Below, in pieces: positions 1 to 13,084 of a DNA stretch of 64,000 bases. Origin of the DNA: Glossina fuscipes (Eukaryota; Arthropoda; Insecta; Diptera; Glossinidae); contig NW_023998456.1 in NCBI RefSeq assembly GCF_014805625.2, forward strand, positions 556,061-620,060. Direction: 5' to 3'. The position numbers and the translations under genes are program-made. How positions within the stretch are numbered: the stretch's first letter is position 1; the number at the start of each line of letters is the position of its first letter. Below the pieces are notes generated by a model that was not told where the DNA came from, searched no databases, and was given only the letters and a program-made list of their open reading frames with translations.

Positions 1-509
1 TAAATTAATAGAGAGAGCAATATCCCGAAACAGTATGTCTACATTTAGCTGTATGTCCATATCGACCCCAGTCGTTCTAACCAAATTTTTTTTCCGCCAT
101 GTGTTATTCGAATTATCACGCTTGCGAAGGGTTACATATAAAATATTGGAACTTTAAGTGGTTTTGAAAATATTCTTGATATGCCCGTAAAAGGTAAAAA
201 AGCAACTACAATTAATCAAACTTTCGCCATTCGATCCAAAATTTGCTAAACCTAAATGTCGAGGCCGGTCCCGACTAGGTAACTAGTGTGACTAGAATTA
301 ACATGATTAGAAAACTGATAGATAAATACCCGAGAATATGCATGCAAACTTCCCACTGTTGAGTTTGCATAACTGCGGTTTCATGGCTAATACATATAAA
401 TAAATATTTTTGCCGATGATTACTCTTTTGTGATGACATACTTTCCTGTCGCAAAAGAATAAGAGAATAGTGCTGAGCTGCGCGCGAGCTAAAAGCTATG
501 AATTAAGGC

Positions 510-1000
510 ATTCTTATCAAGTGGAAAGCCTTGCTTTAAGGAGACGACACCCGTCTACCTGGAACTACAATTCAGATTACTGCTATCGATTGCAAGGCTT
601 TTGCTTGCTTTAAAGAGGTGGCACGCGCCTGACTATTGAAGATTATTCTCGAAAGTACTATTCTTACCGGCTTATTTTAAAGAGCCCAACTACTAAGGAT
701 CACGGGCTAAAACATTGTTCTTTATTGCAACCCTTTCTTCAAAGAACTCGCACTGACACCGGCCTGTTATCGTTTGCTTATTAGAAGGTACGCGACTACT
801 GCTAGCCAAGGCTTTTATTGGCTTCAAAGACCTTGCATCAGCCTAATTACTGAAGATTATTCTCGGAACTAGTGTTTACTTACTTCAAAGACCTCGACTG
901 CTGGACAATACACGCCAAGATATGCAAAATTTTCCCTTATTGAAAAGAGGTGGTGTCTGACCGCTTAAGGCTACGGACCAAGATGCCATAAAACTTTTGC
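510..1000. repeat. Degenerate tandem array, unit about 62 bp
   Basis: About seven diverged copies follow one another, starting near 530, 603, 669, 732, 818, 880 and 938. Each begins with a GCTTNCTTYAAAGA-like core; several continue with a GACTAYTGAAGATTATTCTC-like segment (clear at about 635 and 845). Units are 58-86 bp with indels, so the array is old. No coding signal is seen. Nothing further can be said of its origin. Confidence 0.6.
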
Positions 1001-1810
1001 TTATCTTATCGTGGTTCCAAACGCTTTTTAAACTATTTGTTAATCTTAAGTATGCGATGGCAAATTCATTTATTCACCCTTTCTTGCGAACTGAAGTTAA
1101 AATGCACTTGTATTCGATTGAAATGTTCCCAAACTGTTTTGACTTTGGTGTTAACCACTTCGGATTTGATTGATTTCGCAGACTGTGTGAAGATTTGCCC
1201 AGATAAAATTTTCTCACTTGTGTATATATAGTTATTATATTAATTTCTCTGTTGTAGTTAACAATTCGTCAAGCACACACCAGCTTGAACCTGCTCTCAC
1301 AAGAAACGTTTCGAAAAAGAGACTAAAACTAAATTTTTTCAACATTTATATTTTTTGCTCTCGCGAACAAGTTGGTCTACGTATTTTAGGCATTAAATCA
1401 AATTGACGCGCGCATACCGGCAGTTAATATTTAATGTGCAAGAATTTTCTTCTGTTTTCTTTTAGTTTCTTCAGATATCTGTACACGAGTCTTTAACGTT
1501 AAATATTATGGCTCTTTTTTTTTTGCTTTTTAACCCGATTGTTTGTTGTTGTGGTTCCTGTTGTTGTAGTTACATTATATAAATGATGTAAGCATTTCTG
1601 TTTCACAACTTCGTGGCTTCGTGCAAGCATATATACGCACACATACACACACTCATGTATACATATGCTTATAAATTAACATCGTTTAATAAAATTTCGT
1701 TTCAACACCGCAGATTGAAAGCTTTGTTATCTCACATTAATATTATTGTTGCAAGATTGGCAACAAAAATCATCAACGATCAGCTAAAGCGTCAGTAGCC
1801 ATCAATAACT

Positions 1811-1849
1811 TTATATATATATATATTTATATATATATATATATATATA
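1811..1849. repeat. (TA)n microsatellite
   Basis: Nearly pure TA dinucleotides interrupted once by TTTA. It produces the repetitive Tyr-Ile open frame on the minus strand, which is not a gene. Confidence 0.95.
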
Positions 1850-2097
1850 AATAAAAGAGTCCTTCTTATATGCGTATTTATATACACATGTATATACGTA
1901 TGTGCATATATATGTCTACATAAATGCATACCTATACACGAAAATATGTACATTTTTAATGAACAGCAACATGAAGATAACAACAACTGTAACTCATCAT
2001 CAAGTGATCGTTGGAATCGATTCAATGCATTCATCATCTTAACCCCAACCAAATATAGCCAAATACAAAGAAAACTCAGAAAGCGTTATATGTTTGA

Positions 2098-2098
<1 letters not shown>

Positions 2099-2134
<36 letters not shown>

Positions 2135-2137
2135 TGT
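2099..2137. repeat. (TG)n microsatellite
   Basis: About 19 TG dinucleotides with one TA interruption. The Cys-Val open frames that overlap it on the plus strand are artefacts of the repeat. Confidence 0.95.
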
Positions 2138-3764
2138 TTTTGTGAGCGTGTGCGTGTACGTATGCGTGTACGTGCAATACATTCACGCATATTATCCTCA
2201 GCATCGCAAATTACCAGCTATGCCTCAGTTATTCTTCTTGAACTCTCGAAGTCTGTCATTAAAAAACCTAAAAAACAAAGAAAAGGAAGTACGTAATACA
2301 CGTTCGTGTTGACTACAAAAGTACGTGCGCGAATATCTGTCCGTCATTTCGTTCATACATTCATATATACATTGGCATACATTCTGAGGTAGTTGTTGCT
2401 TATGTCGTTACTGTTGTTATTGTTCTTGTTGCTATTGTTGTTGCTGTTGTGTTTGACCAATATGTTAAACATGATTTCAACGTGTTCACGTTGTTTTTTG
2501 TCTTTGCCTTCTCTTAATTTTATTTTCGCAAATTGGTAGTAAAATAATAATTGGTTTAAGTTTAAGCGAGTGAAAAATTCATGCACGCCTTACAGCGACT
2601 CACAGTTACCCCTTCACCTAGGGTTTAATATAACCTATATCTCCACTTTAAATTATAAGATAACTTATAAGCGCAAACTGCACGAAAATCATTTGTTTTA
2701 ACTCCACTGCTGCGCTAATGAAATTTTTTTGAAATATTTTCATATGTGAAATTGTAAATAGCTCTCCGCGGAAACTTTGAAGTCGCGATGGAAAGGACTT
2801 TTATTTCCCTCCTAAGGAAGTTGACATAAGAAAATATTTCAATTTTCTCATTGGAATAGCTGTTGAAGACCTCATTTTTTATATAACCAACTACTGGATG
2901 CGCCCTATGCGCGTAACGCTGTAGCGGTCAGAAAGAAATTAAACAAGAGAAAGAAAAGGAGAAAAGCCGTCACAGTCTAGTGGGTGCAGTGCCCAATCGG
3001 CACATTGGATAAATACTCAGTATAGTTGCGGCCAAAGTGAACTCTACCGCACTGAAATTTGGACATGTGAACTTGCCCTTCACCCTACATGTCTGCCAGC
3101 TCATCTGCTTCCAACCTGAAAGTACTATTTAGAGAAAACTGCTCTGCATATTTTCTTTCACTCTCATAAGCTTGAAATCGAAAGCATACGTGGACAATCA
3201 ACTCATAGGTGCGCGTACAACCAATAAAAAATGTATAATTTCCCCCTTTTGGAATTGATGGACACACATTTCTCACATGCTAGCTACCGGAAGTTATAAA
3301 AAAATTCATCTGAAATCTATTGTAATTCCTTCCTGATTTTATTATACACAACTTTAATATTCTCATACTCCTGTGTAGATCATTTTGGACGAATTTATTT
3401 CAAGTGTACCACAGCTTGTCACCCAAATAGCAAAAAGTAAGGTGCGTTGCTATAATATTTAATTAATTTAAACCATATATTTATATTTTCTACATTTATG
3501 TATTCCTACATTCTAGTGTCCACCATCGGTAGAAATTTAGATAAACGAAACGTTGCGTGTGGGCCGCAGTTCTCAAATCGACAAATTATGCTTAAAGCAA
3601 GTCAAAGTATAAATTAATACCTTAGAGATTAAAAAAACAGTTGTTCAAAAACTTGTACAATGATAATTATAGGCGTGTCGGACAACAGTGAGGACAAACT
3701 ATTTTTCAGTAAACATAGTAGACTAACTTCACGGTTTATATATAATTTTTGTACCATGCACAAC

Positions 3765-4095
3765 TGGTGGTACAAGGGTATATTCAATTCAGGCAGATGT
3801 ATGCAACACCCAGAATGATTTGAGATAGACGCCCCTTTTATTATATATTTATTGGAAATCATTTTTTGAATTGATTTAAGCTTGTCTGTCTTTCTGTCCA
3901 CCTGTTCCTTTTATTTTTTTGTGTTCAAGCTACATGTTGCAATTTTTGAAATGGTTCGGGGAAATTTAACATATTTGGATATTTGGCCCAAGGATGAAGG
4001 CTATCGAAAATGGTAGGGATCGGACCAGTTTTTCGTCCATTTTCCATATAACGCCTTATTTTGAAATTCGATATATGGATAACTATGCGGTGGTG
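3765..4095 (+). repeat. Fragment of the 0.85-1.0 kb interspersed repeat
   Basis: It shows the family landmarks in order: GGTATATTCA, then GCAACACCCAGAA, a TATATATTTA stretch, a pyrimidine-rich TTGTCTGTCTTTCTGTCC segment near 3881, and the later module with GGATCGGACCA near 4018 and ATATAACGCC near 4047. The same landmarks recur in the longer copies at 29347 and 41301. The antisense 155-residue open frame at 3925-4392 reads partly through this repeat and is not a gene. Confidence 0.65.
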
Positions 4096-5589
4096 TAGTG
4101 TATTTAATAAAGAGCCCTGTCCCACTATAGTGTTTTCACTTGTCTTTTCTTTGGTTTGACTTGAAATTACTTCAGTTTGAACCCATGCTAGGAAGTTTAG
4201 GTAGCATCGACACGTATTAAAATAAACCAACAATGCCTTTTCGCATATTGCAATGATTTTTATTGCAACGATTGGAAAAATTGCGTGAATAGCTGTGGAC
4301 GCCATTCGTCGGCAATGCTTCTTCCAAAAATCAGCAACAATTTGTTTAGACTTGTGATAGTTATTGTCTAAGTAAAAGATCGTAAATATCAAATCTGATC
4401 AAACTTTTAAAGTGGGTCGTTTGGTAAAAAGATAGCCAGGACTTTTAAGATGACCCTTAACTAACTTACTAAACAAAAAACAAGTGTAAATAATTATATT
4501 CAGGCTAGGCCGCTATTAAATACTCTACACAGCATTGTCACACACAATTCTTATTTTTGCCGTTTTGCTGTGTTTATATGAACTTACTGTCAAGTAACCG
4601 TATATTAAAAATTAGACATCATTGCGAAAAAAGGTTTACTTTCTGTAAGAATGGTTGTGCCCAAGAAGTTGTGGCACATATTCAAAATTCAGCACAAATA
4701 ACTTTTATATCAAACTAAAACTTAGTCTATTGACAAAAAATGATTCTGAATCGATCGGCATAATAAAATTTAAGTCGACCTTATTCGTTTCTGCGCGTTA
4801 CATACGTCCGCACATGTGGTGTAGGGTACAAAAAGAGTCCGTGCAGAGACTCCCTTGATATCAATAGAAAAATGTGTAAATTATTAATGCACAATAAATG
4901 CATTCGTGATTTTTGAATTAAGCACTTAACTATAAAGTGCTGCCAAATTTATTTTGGAATACATATAATATGTATATCAATAATTACAAGATTCGGTTCA
5001 AGGCGTACATATCGTAACTACATTCTTATTATACTTTTCACTTTTGCATGGATATCAAAATAATCTGCTTGTCCCAGAAGGCAGAGAGAGCGTCCCGAAA
5101 AAAAAAACAACTCTGTAACTCTGGGGTGCTTGATTATATTACATTATACAGGACTACATTACTTCTGATACAAGGGTGTGTTAAATTTGTAGCGACGTAT
5201 ACAACGTACAGCAAGACACAGATCCGCCTTCTAATATACCGAATCAAGCTTGCCTATCCGTTTTGTTTGGTTATTTGGTTTTCATAGCAGGGATATTGTA
5301 CTCTTCCGCAAGCATAGGCCTTTATTGTCAGAAAGTAGCAAAGCATAAAATTTTGTTATGTTCATATTATTTTTCCTTTTTTCATATTAATTTCAGATAT
5401 TATTTCCTTCTTTTTTTAAGTACAATTTATTTTTAATAATATGTTTAATGAAGTAAAGTGCGTAAGTGAACTCTGACAAGAATTTTTGCTGCTATTTTGC
5501 GTCTCGGACCAATTTATTATTTTTTCATTTAGGCAGCATCTTGTCTTACATGAAGTTTTTTAAAAAGTATCTATCGTGTAAAAACAGAA

Positions 5590-5720
5590 TTAGGTGTACT
5601 TTGATAAAATTTGTTATATCGACTCAAGGATAAACATTATTCGAAATAGTTTGAGTCGGACTACTTCTTTGACCACTTCACGTATAATACCTTTTATAAA
5701 GTCGGTATTTATAGTTGGGA
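5590..5720 (+). repeat. Short fragment of the same interspersed repeat
   Basis: Matches the inner module of the family: a CGACTCAAGGATAAAC segment near 5618, then a GAGTCGGACTAC segment and a CACTTCACGTATAATACC segment, as in the copies near 26100 and 62660. Confidence 0.45.
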
Positions 5721-6265
5721 TATGACTCATGCTATTCGAGCTGATCCGTCCTAAAAAAGTTTCTAAATTTGAAGAAACTATGATAAATTCGATATAGCTT
5801 TCGATATACTTCGATATACTTTAGTCTTTATTGCAGAAATTTCTTTATCTCAAGCCTAAGTGATAGTTGCAGAGTGGCTCAAACAAATGCCGAATGGTGC
5901 GCTTGAGTTCATTATTCACCTACTAGGTTACAAACAACGGAAAAGACAAGAAAACTAGGGAGAGAAGGCCACGGAAAAGGACTAGCATGGCAGTTACCGT
6001 CAGACCGGATATCATGGCCCGTTTTGCTTATCAACTCTCAGTGTATAGAATTGTTGACGGAATACTAGGTTTCACGATTTTACTCGATTATATACGTTTT
6101 CGCTGACTGCTGAAGCAGCTAAGAGCGCTGAAGCGCTATAGTGGCGAACGACTGCAGCTTTTTGCTTGCTGCAATACAATACGATTGAGTAGTGCTTGTC
6201 TACATAAGGAAGCAAATACAAACCTGCGATGAAATATTCGTTTTTTAATTCTTTCTAGTTATCTT

Positions 6266-6269
6266 CCTC

Positions 6270-6312
<43 letters not shown>
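6266..6312. repeat. (CT)n microsatellite
   Basis: About 22 CT dinucleotides with one interruption at CCC. Confidence 0.95.
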
Positions 6313-6314
<2 letters not shown>

Positions 6315-9300
6315 TCCTCTTCTCACAAATGCTCTTAGCAATTGTAGAACTAAAAAATATAAGCAAAAATGTAATCTCTCGCGCAAATAGAGAGATAGGT
6401 GTACTTTGAAAACTGACCCATTACTAGTAAAGTGACGAAAAGTGTTAGTATACCGTTAAGACTTGATGGTAGATATTGTAAAGAGAAGAAACAATAAAAA
6501 TCCTGACCAAATGCAGCAAGTCGTTGGTGTTGCAATAACACTTACAAGCCAAATAAAATGTGATCGTTATCATGGGTGTAATAACAAAAGCGGCATTGTT
6601 GTGCATTAAAAGCACTGCCACTGGTAACGAAGTCAAAACGAATGTCGATAAGAAAAAGGCATTAATACTTGAACGATTTGATTTTATTTTTACGCGTTTC
6701 TATTTATACACGTGAAGAAATCATTAAAGCATGATTCTGAACGCCGTTGAGAGTTAAATTTCCGGAATATAATGACGATGAACAAACAGACAAACTTTTG
6801 TGCAGACTACTACTACTACTACACTGCTGTGTCGTTTTGTTATTTTGTTCACATTTACAACAAACTTCTGAAACCATGCTATGACAACTGCGTGCAACAT
6901 TATACCTGGAGTTATTTCATCCGTCTGTTTGTTTGTTCGATTTGTTAACGGGCATCATCACAGCGTGACGGTCATGCCCTCAAAGTTTTTGTCATATTAT
7001 TAAGCTTTTATTTTTCATTTTATTTTTGCAGTTGCGGTATTACTTTCGTTTCATTTAATCGTTAACACACTTGTACTTATATATGTCATTCGGTTGCTTT
7101 TAATTTGTTTAAATGACTTTGCTTTACGCCAAAACTCTGGCCACTGGAGAGAGAATGAAAACATGACGCTTGATTTTCAAAGAACTTGTTAACGAGAATA
7201 TAACCTTGTGTCTGTCATGTAATTGAATTGTAATAAGTCATCAAATATTTTAAACCCGATATTAAAAAAATAAACACTTATTAAGCGCATTTTTATTGCT
7301 CATCAATTTAAGCCAATAAATTTTTGCGTCCGTCAATGCGATGATTGTGGAAATTTTTTTGACTTTTATTTTTTGATGTTCATGGCGGGAAATTTATATG
7401 CCAAGTTTGAGAACGAAATCTGCCTTAGGTTTTAGGTTGCAGCAGTTTATTCATTGTGAAGGGAGAACGCCTATCTTCAAAGCAGATTTACACCTAAGAA
7501 TATATTAAACAGAGATTAATGGAACATATAAACGATACCTCGGTTGATAGATTAGATCAAATCTGGAGGCATAATAAGACAACTCTGCGTTACGATAATG
7601 GAAGACTAATTAAGGCTAGTCTTAGTTAGTCCGGATTGTATTGCTTCACTCGCCGTATTAATCAGAATGCTCGCCATTATTGTTATGCGGGCGAATCCGT
7701 AACGCCACGTGAAAGATTTTTTGTACACACTAATCTTCTCTGTATTGTTGCAATTTTAATGCATGCCTTGCCGTAGTAAGAAAAAAGAATCCCATTAGGT
7801 CCGTTCTCTTTTACATTCTCATTTAGATTGCTTTCAATGCTACTTCGGTAACTACGAAGAACTCGAAAATGGTTCGTTTCAAGACACCAACTCCTCTTTC
7901 GAATACTGGTTCAACATCTTCTGTTGAGCAGACATTACTGCTTCTGATTAACACCTGTTTCTATGCAAGACTTATTACCTGCCTCAGCAATACTTTCGTT
8001 CTTGTGACGATATAGTTTTCCCTCTTTTACTCTTTGAAAAGTAGTACAGACTGGTACTAGAAAAATAGCATGCAATACCCTAAATAACTGTGGAAAACTG
8101 TGGCGTTCGTCAAGTGAACCACTTATAATGAATACCTGTCGCAAGCGCAATTTGGAGGGTTATCTGAGCGTATTGTTTAATGATTCGCTTTAACCTGTCG
8201 AAACCATCGATGACGAACACCAACAACACTAATCGCGGGAATCTTTCTGCTCATTAAAGAAAAAATGGCTGCAAGAAGAGGCTTTAAGGATTAACTTTCA
8301 AGTGTGACGTGGCTCGCCTTCATGTTAAAAAACCCGATCAGGAAACATTAGTAATACTAATCTCGACCACACAACCGTATCAACTGCTGATTAACACCTA
8401 TATTGATCGATGATTGATTGTCCCTAAAAGTAAGTAATGCTCGTCCGTATCACAATACCCAAAAAAGTGAGTGCGTTCGCAGAAAACCTGAAGAGAAGAG
8501 ACCAGTTATCGTCTCGATACGAAATTCGCATTCTATTAAAACAGAGGAAAATTTGTAACTAGGTGCCGCTAGCAGTGTCTTGAATAAACTCTTTTTTATC
8601 GTTCGCTTTTCAAAGCATTAAGGACATCCTATGTAAGCCAGCTTTCAGGTTTCTAGCGTAATTTTTGCGACGAATAGTGGGAATACAAGTTGATACACTG
8701 CGAAGCAAATTGAGGCAAACACTTATACTGAGCAAGGGTGAATACCACCACACTCAATAAGTTCGTGGGATGGCATACAAATTTTCGATAAGTGCTGACG
8801 AAACCATACGATTTTTAGGTACAAAAAAACCCCAAACAAAGTTCCATGACATTTTGACCGTTACAAGTTTACAAGTTAAAGTTGTTCCCAATTTTTTATG
8901 TTTTTACAAAAACAACAGTCGCGTCAGTAAAAACTGTATCTTAAGAACTACGAGCAATTGTCGGAATGACATGAAATATGGACATATTTCGTTTTAAGGT
9001 CAGTGCTATCTTGAAATCATATGGATTCGTCCAACACTTGTACGCCATCCTATGACCTTATTGAAGCGAAAGTAAAACAATTCATCGGTAAGCAATGTCG
9101 ATCTTTTAAGAAAAGAGTTTCGCTGCAAAGTAGCTCCTACTGCCATATAAGTTAATAACAATTGCTTAACTATAAACCTATAAAATATTATTGATGTGCA
9201 AATTATCAGGGTGCGAAACAGAATGACTTGTCACTGCTCGATTTTATGTTTGCCGCATTTCTCATCATTTTTGCAATTCAGTTACGAGCCTAATCGTTAC

Positions 9301-9864
9301 GTAGTTTACCACACTGGCAGTCCGTCCTTGCACATTTAAGTCACTTTAAGTCAAGAAGATTGTTAAAAAAAACAGAAACAAAATAATTACAAGAATTGTT
9401 TTTTCAGTTCAGTCAGAGATTGCATTCGAAAATGAGCGCGATAGAAGACATCCTACTTAGGGAATTTTTATTTAGAACAAAGTTGAATGAAGGAACGAAG
9501 CAAAGCATGATTTTTTTGCCATCCTGCCTTGTATATATACTTTTTGATAGAATGCTCTTTTTAACCCAATTTGAAATTTCGTTATGCATCATCAAGTTCA
9601 AGTTTAATGCTATGCATTGGGTTGATAAGAAAAATATTTCACTGTTCTTTTAACCTTACAGTTGCAGTGATGCCCATCAACAGTTAAGCAGGCGGTGGCT
9701 CGCCGGCCGCAAAAAATTTTTTAATTCTTAAATGATCGCGCATTGTTTCCTTTAGGCTTAATCAACAACCGGCGATTTTCTCGTTTGGGAATGAAGAACG
9801 AATACATATGGAGCACATTGTTATTAACATCGCCGCAATTTCAAGGCCTTTTCTAGGGGCTCTC

Positions 9865-10750
9865 ATATTGATGTCGTTTACACAGATTTCAGTTAGCCAT
9901 AAATTATTGGCTTTTAAGCCTCAGGCCATGAATTTTCTGTCATACTTATTGAAAGTGGTACGCTCTTAACTTCACAGCAGAACATTCAGAGTTCTTTTCA
10001 ACTTGATCACATCTGAAAGATCTCCCGCGAACACAGATGTCCCTCAAGGGGCCCAATTCTGTTTATTTTACGCATTAATGACTTACTTCTATCATGTCCT
10101 GATGTATGCTGGTGATGTGAAATTGAAAACCCCACTGAACACGGAGTCACACTCTTATCTCATTTGGTCGGTTGAAGACAACTTGATTACAAAAAAAGCA
10201 AGAAGCTTTTCTTCTTTAGGCGAATCTCACAAATAGGAAAATGTAGACCCATTTATGGACTTAGGCGTATTATTTGATCAAAAACATCGCATCCAGTTAT
10301 CTGTACTTGGCTTTATTAAAAGGGCGACGCATATACCATAAAAACACTATTCATTAGTTTGTTGGCTTAATAGAGCCAAATAAATTCTGCTACTTTGCCC
10401 TGAGAAACTTTCCGTTCGCTCCCAATAAAAATAGACTAGTTTTGCGAGCCTTAACCGCATTCGAGAAGCATAGATTTTCCTTCTTGATGTTTTCTTCTTG
10501 TTTAAGCTAATAAATGGTTCCATTGAGACAAAGTTCAAGGTGCCTAATCGTTCTTCTAGAAACTTTATTTCCAGAAAGTTCAATCAATATAGATACAGCT
10601 GTGAGCTTTTCAAACCATTTTGATGCCTTTGCAAAAATCTAAATGATTTCTATAACTTAATCTCAACATCCGGCTCTTTAAACTCTATTAAAGCCACTCT
10701 CTATGAAATGCAATCTCTACCTACGTCGTATTAAACTAAATATTCGTTCA
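9865..10750 (+). pseudogene. Non-LTR retrotransposon reverse transcriptase relic (jockey-like)
   Basis: Remains of a LINE reverse transcriptase can be read across shifting frames. Near 9868 is DVVYTDFS, which matches the VDVIYTDFSKAFD block of jockey-type elements. Near 10035 is a DVPQGA block (usual GVPQGS). The LFILRINDL frame follows at about 10058, then a frameshift, then VLMYAGDVKL near 10098, where the catalytic YADD has become YAGD. At about 10258 is DLGVLFD and then LGFIKRA, typical of the segment after the catalytic core. Beyond 10330 the frames carry stops, but NRLVLRAL-type sequence may be the thumb region. Several frameshifts, stops and the lost catalytic Asp make it dead. Which clade it belongs to is inferred from the motifs only; neither the element's 5' end nor a poly-A 3' end could be placed. 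Confidence 0.75.
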
Positions 10751-13080
10751 AGCTTCGTATGATTCGCAGGTAGAATTAAGTATGTTTACTATAATTAGTT
10801 GCAAAAATTCCGGATGTTTGCAACTGCTTAGTGGCACAGTTCCAAGCTCTGTCTGAGGGAGAATGCTTTCTTTTTTCTTATTCTCATGTTTTTTTCTTTT
10901 CTCATGTACATGCGTTTTCTTTTGTATTTTCTTTATATCTTTTTTCGTAATAAGTCGTAATAAGGAGATAAGATTTAGTTTTAAGAGTCAATCTAACTCG
11001 GCTTTAAGCTTATATTAGTCGAATCCGTTTGGGTATTTTGTAGCACTTAGTTACTATCGAGAAATGTCATCGCCGGTCCTTTAAATCTCGGCATTGAAGC
11101 GCAAAAAATAGAGGAAAGAGGAAAACTTGTGGAAAGACTGAGTTTATTACTGACATAGTCGAAACCAAATGGAATTCCAAGACTACCTTAAACCAGAACG
11201 AGGGTAATTTCAACAGTTTCAGATATTTCCGTAATTACGGGAAATGCAATCAAAAAATCAAAGCATCGACATAGGAAAAAAAACATCAACTTGAAGCACC
11301 AAAAAATCGAAATTTAGGTCAAAATAAAACCCTAAAATAATTAACTTGTCTGTCTGTGTTAGTGCAAGATACTACAACGTGCCTATATTTTCGTCAGTTT
11401 CTCTGCGCACAAAAAAAAGAAGGAAGTAAATGGTCATAGTAAAGAAAGAAAGAGATTGTGTAGAGAAAGATGACGCATCTACGTGAAAGCAGACCGAAGC
11501 AGGCCGAATCATAAGTTGCTTATTCCTTAAACGATCAATGCTTTTTATTTTCATTTCTCGCTATTTGCCGCATGCTTCAATGTAAGCAAAAAGCCATTTG
11601 TTCATGTACGGGCTTTCAACATAAAATTACCCGTTTCAAATCATTCGCACGAAAAAGACATCGTTTCACGAGGTGTCTGGCGGTTGACAACCGAAAAAAG
11701 TCAATTAGCATCTGGCGGTAACGCATCCAATAATTGTAACGATCAAGCCAGCAGCAGGTTGAAGAGTTTGTTATCTTATTTCACAGTTTTGTTGCCTCAG
11801 GTACCTAGAGAAACTTTTAAAAAAATCATGATCTCATTTAGGTATTTCCAGAACTCAAGCAGCGAAAGTACAGCGAGATTCCACTTGCTAAATGTCATAG
11901 TAAGGACAGCTGTAAACTCTCAAAAACAGCAGGAAATCCAAACACTTGACACTTGAAGCGCCCTGTGCAAGCAAGCTTATCGCTGAAGGATTAAAAAAGT
12001 CATTATCGTAAGATTTTCAAAAACCGGGTTCCCAAGAAGCTCTTAGATTATGTGGAAAGATATTTTTTACCCAAATCTTCCCAATTTCGGAGTCACTTTC
12101 CGCAAGAGACCATCTGCATTCTATCAGCATCTGACAATGGCACAGCCTGCCGTCATCAAGACGGTCTTCGAGTACATATTAAGCTGGCAGCGGATGGAAA
12201 GCTTTCAGTGATTCTGGCAAGAAACTAAAAGTTTAGGATTAAGTGCCTTGTGCTAATTACGACTTTGACTTACATATTGTTTTGCCATTTCGTAGTATGT
12301 AAGGTGCAAATGTGCGATTCTGTGTCTGACAGATGCGGGGAACCAGGCACTTTTGACGAAGAGTATTTGAACTTTTTTCCCGAACCATTTTTTTTTTTCA
12401 AAACAGCCATCGGAAGAACTCCGAGAATTTTCATTCGAATTTTTTACAAATATAACATTCGCTAGAGAAGTTCGTAAGGGATTTTCAATAGGTTAGTTCA
12501 AACATAATTTAAAATGAACATTTTCACCGATTACATAGAATTCAATACTTAGTTCTCTAGTTGTAGGCAGGGACAAGGAATGACTTTTTTTTTTCTCTTT
12601 TTGGTTCAAATTTTCGTTTGGCCCCCGTGCCATTTAAGTAAAAGATGCTTCAGGAAGACGGCCGCATTGTTGCCATTGTTTAGCATTTTTCACAAAAAAA
12701 ACCCATTTTAATATACAAATACATGCTTAACAGTCTCTTCTTTGATTTTTACTGTTCTCTCTTTCGGAACATAGGTACAAGTCTTCATTGAAAATATCCC
12801 TTGCTATAGTAATCTTAGTAATGATCGATCATTCAGCCATGGGAGTAATAATCCTTTCAGGGTTAAGTCTTAGGCGCACATTGATGTAAATCTTAGCTAA
12901 AAAATTCTCAAAAATGCGCTTTGTTTAGTTTAGTTAGTAAACTAACCATTAATTTCAAATTATTAAAATTTCTATCGGAAATATTTGTGTTAGTGTACAC
13001 TTATTCAAATAGTTCAGTTTGGACGAACGTAGCCAGTTAATCGGTCTTGCAAATTTAGTTCTTGATAAACGACTTCCATT
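10750..13080. other. Decayed DNA without a recognisable gene
   Basis: Open frames of up to 90 residues occur (for example 11684-11956, plus), but none resembles a known family or is flanked by convincing splice sites. The 3' remains of the LINE relic may extend into the first few hundred bases. Nothing else is identified. Confidence 0.45.
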
Positions 13081-13084
13081 TTCC

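Larger units (their letters stand above)
1000..9860. other. AT-rich DNA without a recognisable gene
   Basis: No open frame in this stretch resembles a protein I know, and no exon with good flanking splice signals stands out. It contains microsatellites (TA at 1811, TG at 2099, CT at 6266) and old pieces of the window's main interspersed repeat near 3765-4095 and 5590-5720. A possible SINE tail lies at about 2960-3020 (GTGCCCAATCGG-like core). It may be intron or intergenic; the candidate recursive splice site at 14750 favours intron. Confidence 0.5.

Noticed and set aside
1946..2312. Cys/Val-rich frames of 72 and 116 residues
   Set aside because: They run through the TG microsatellite; two frames are open at once, as expected for a dinucleotide repeat.
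2940..3060. Fifth SINE copy
   Set aside because: Only a GTGCCCAATCGG-like tail word and a purine-rich flank agree; no A or B box can be placed, so it is not listed as an element.
3925..4392. 155-residue open frame on minus
   Set aside because: Its second half is the antisense of the interspersed-repeat module at 3990-4095, and the first half has no protein-like features or splice signals.
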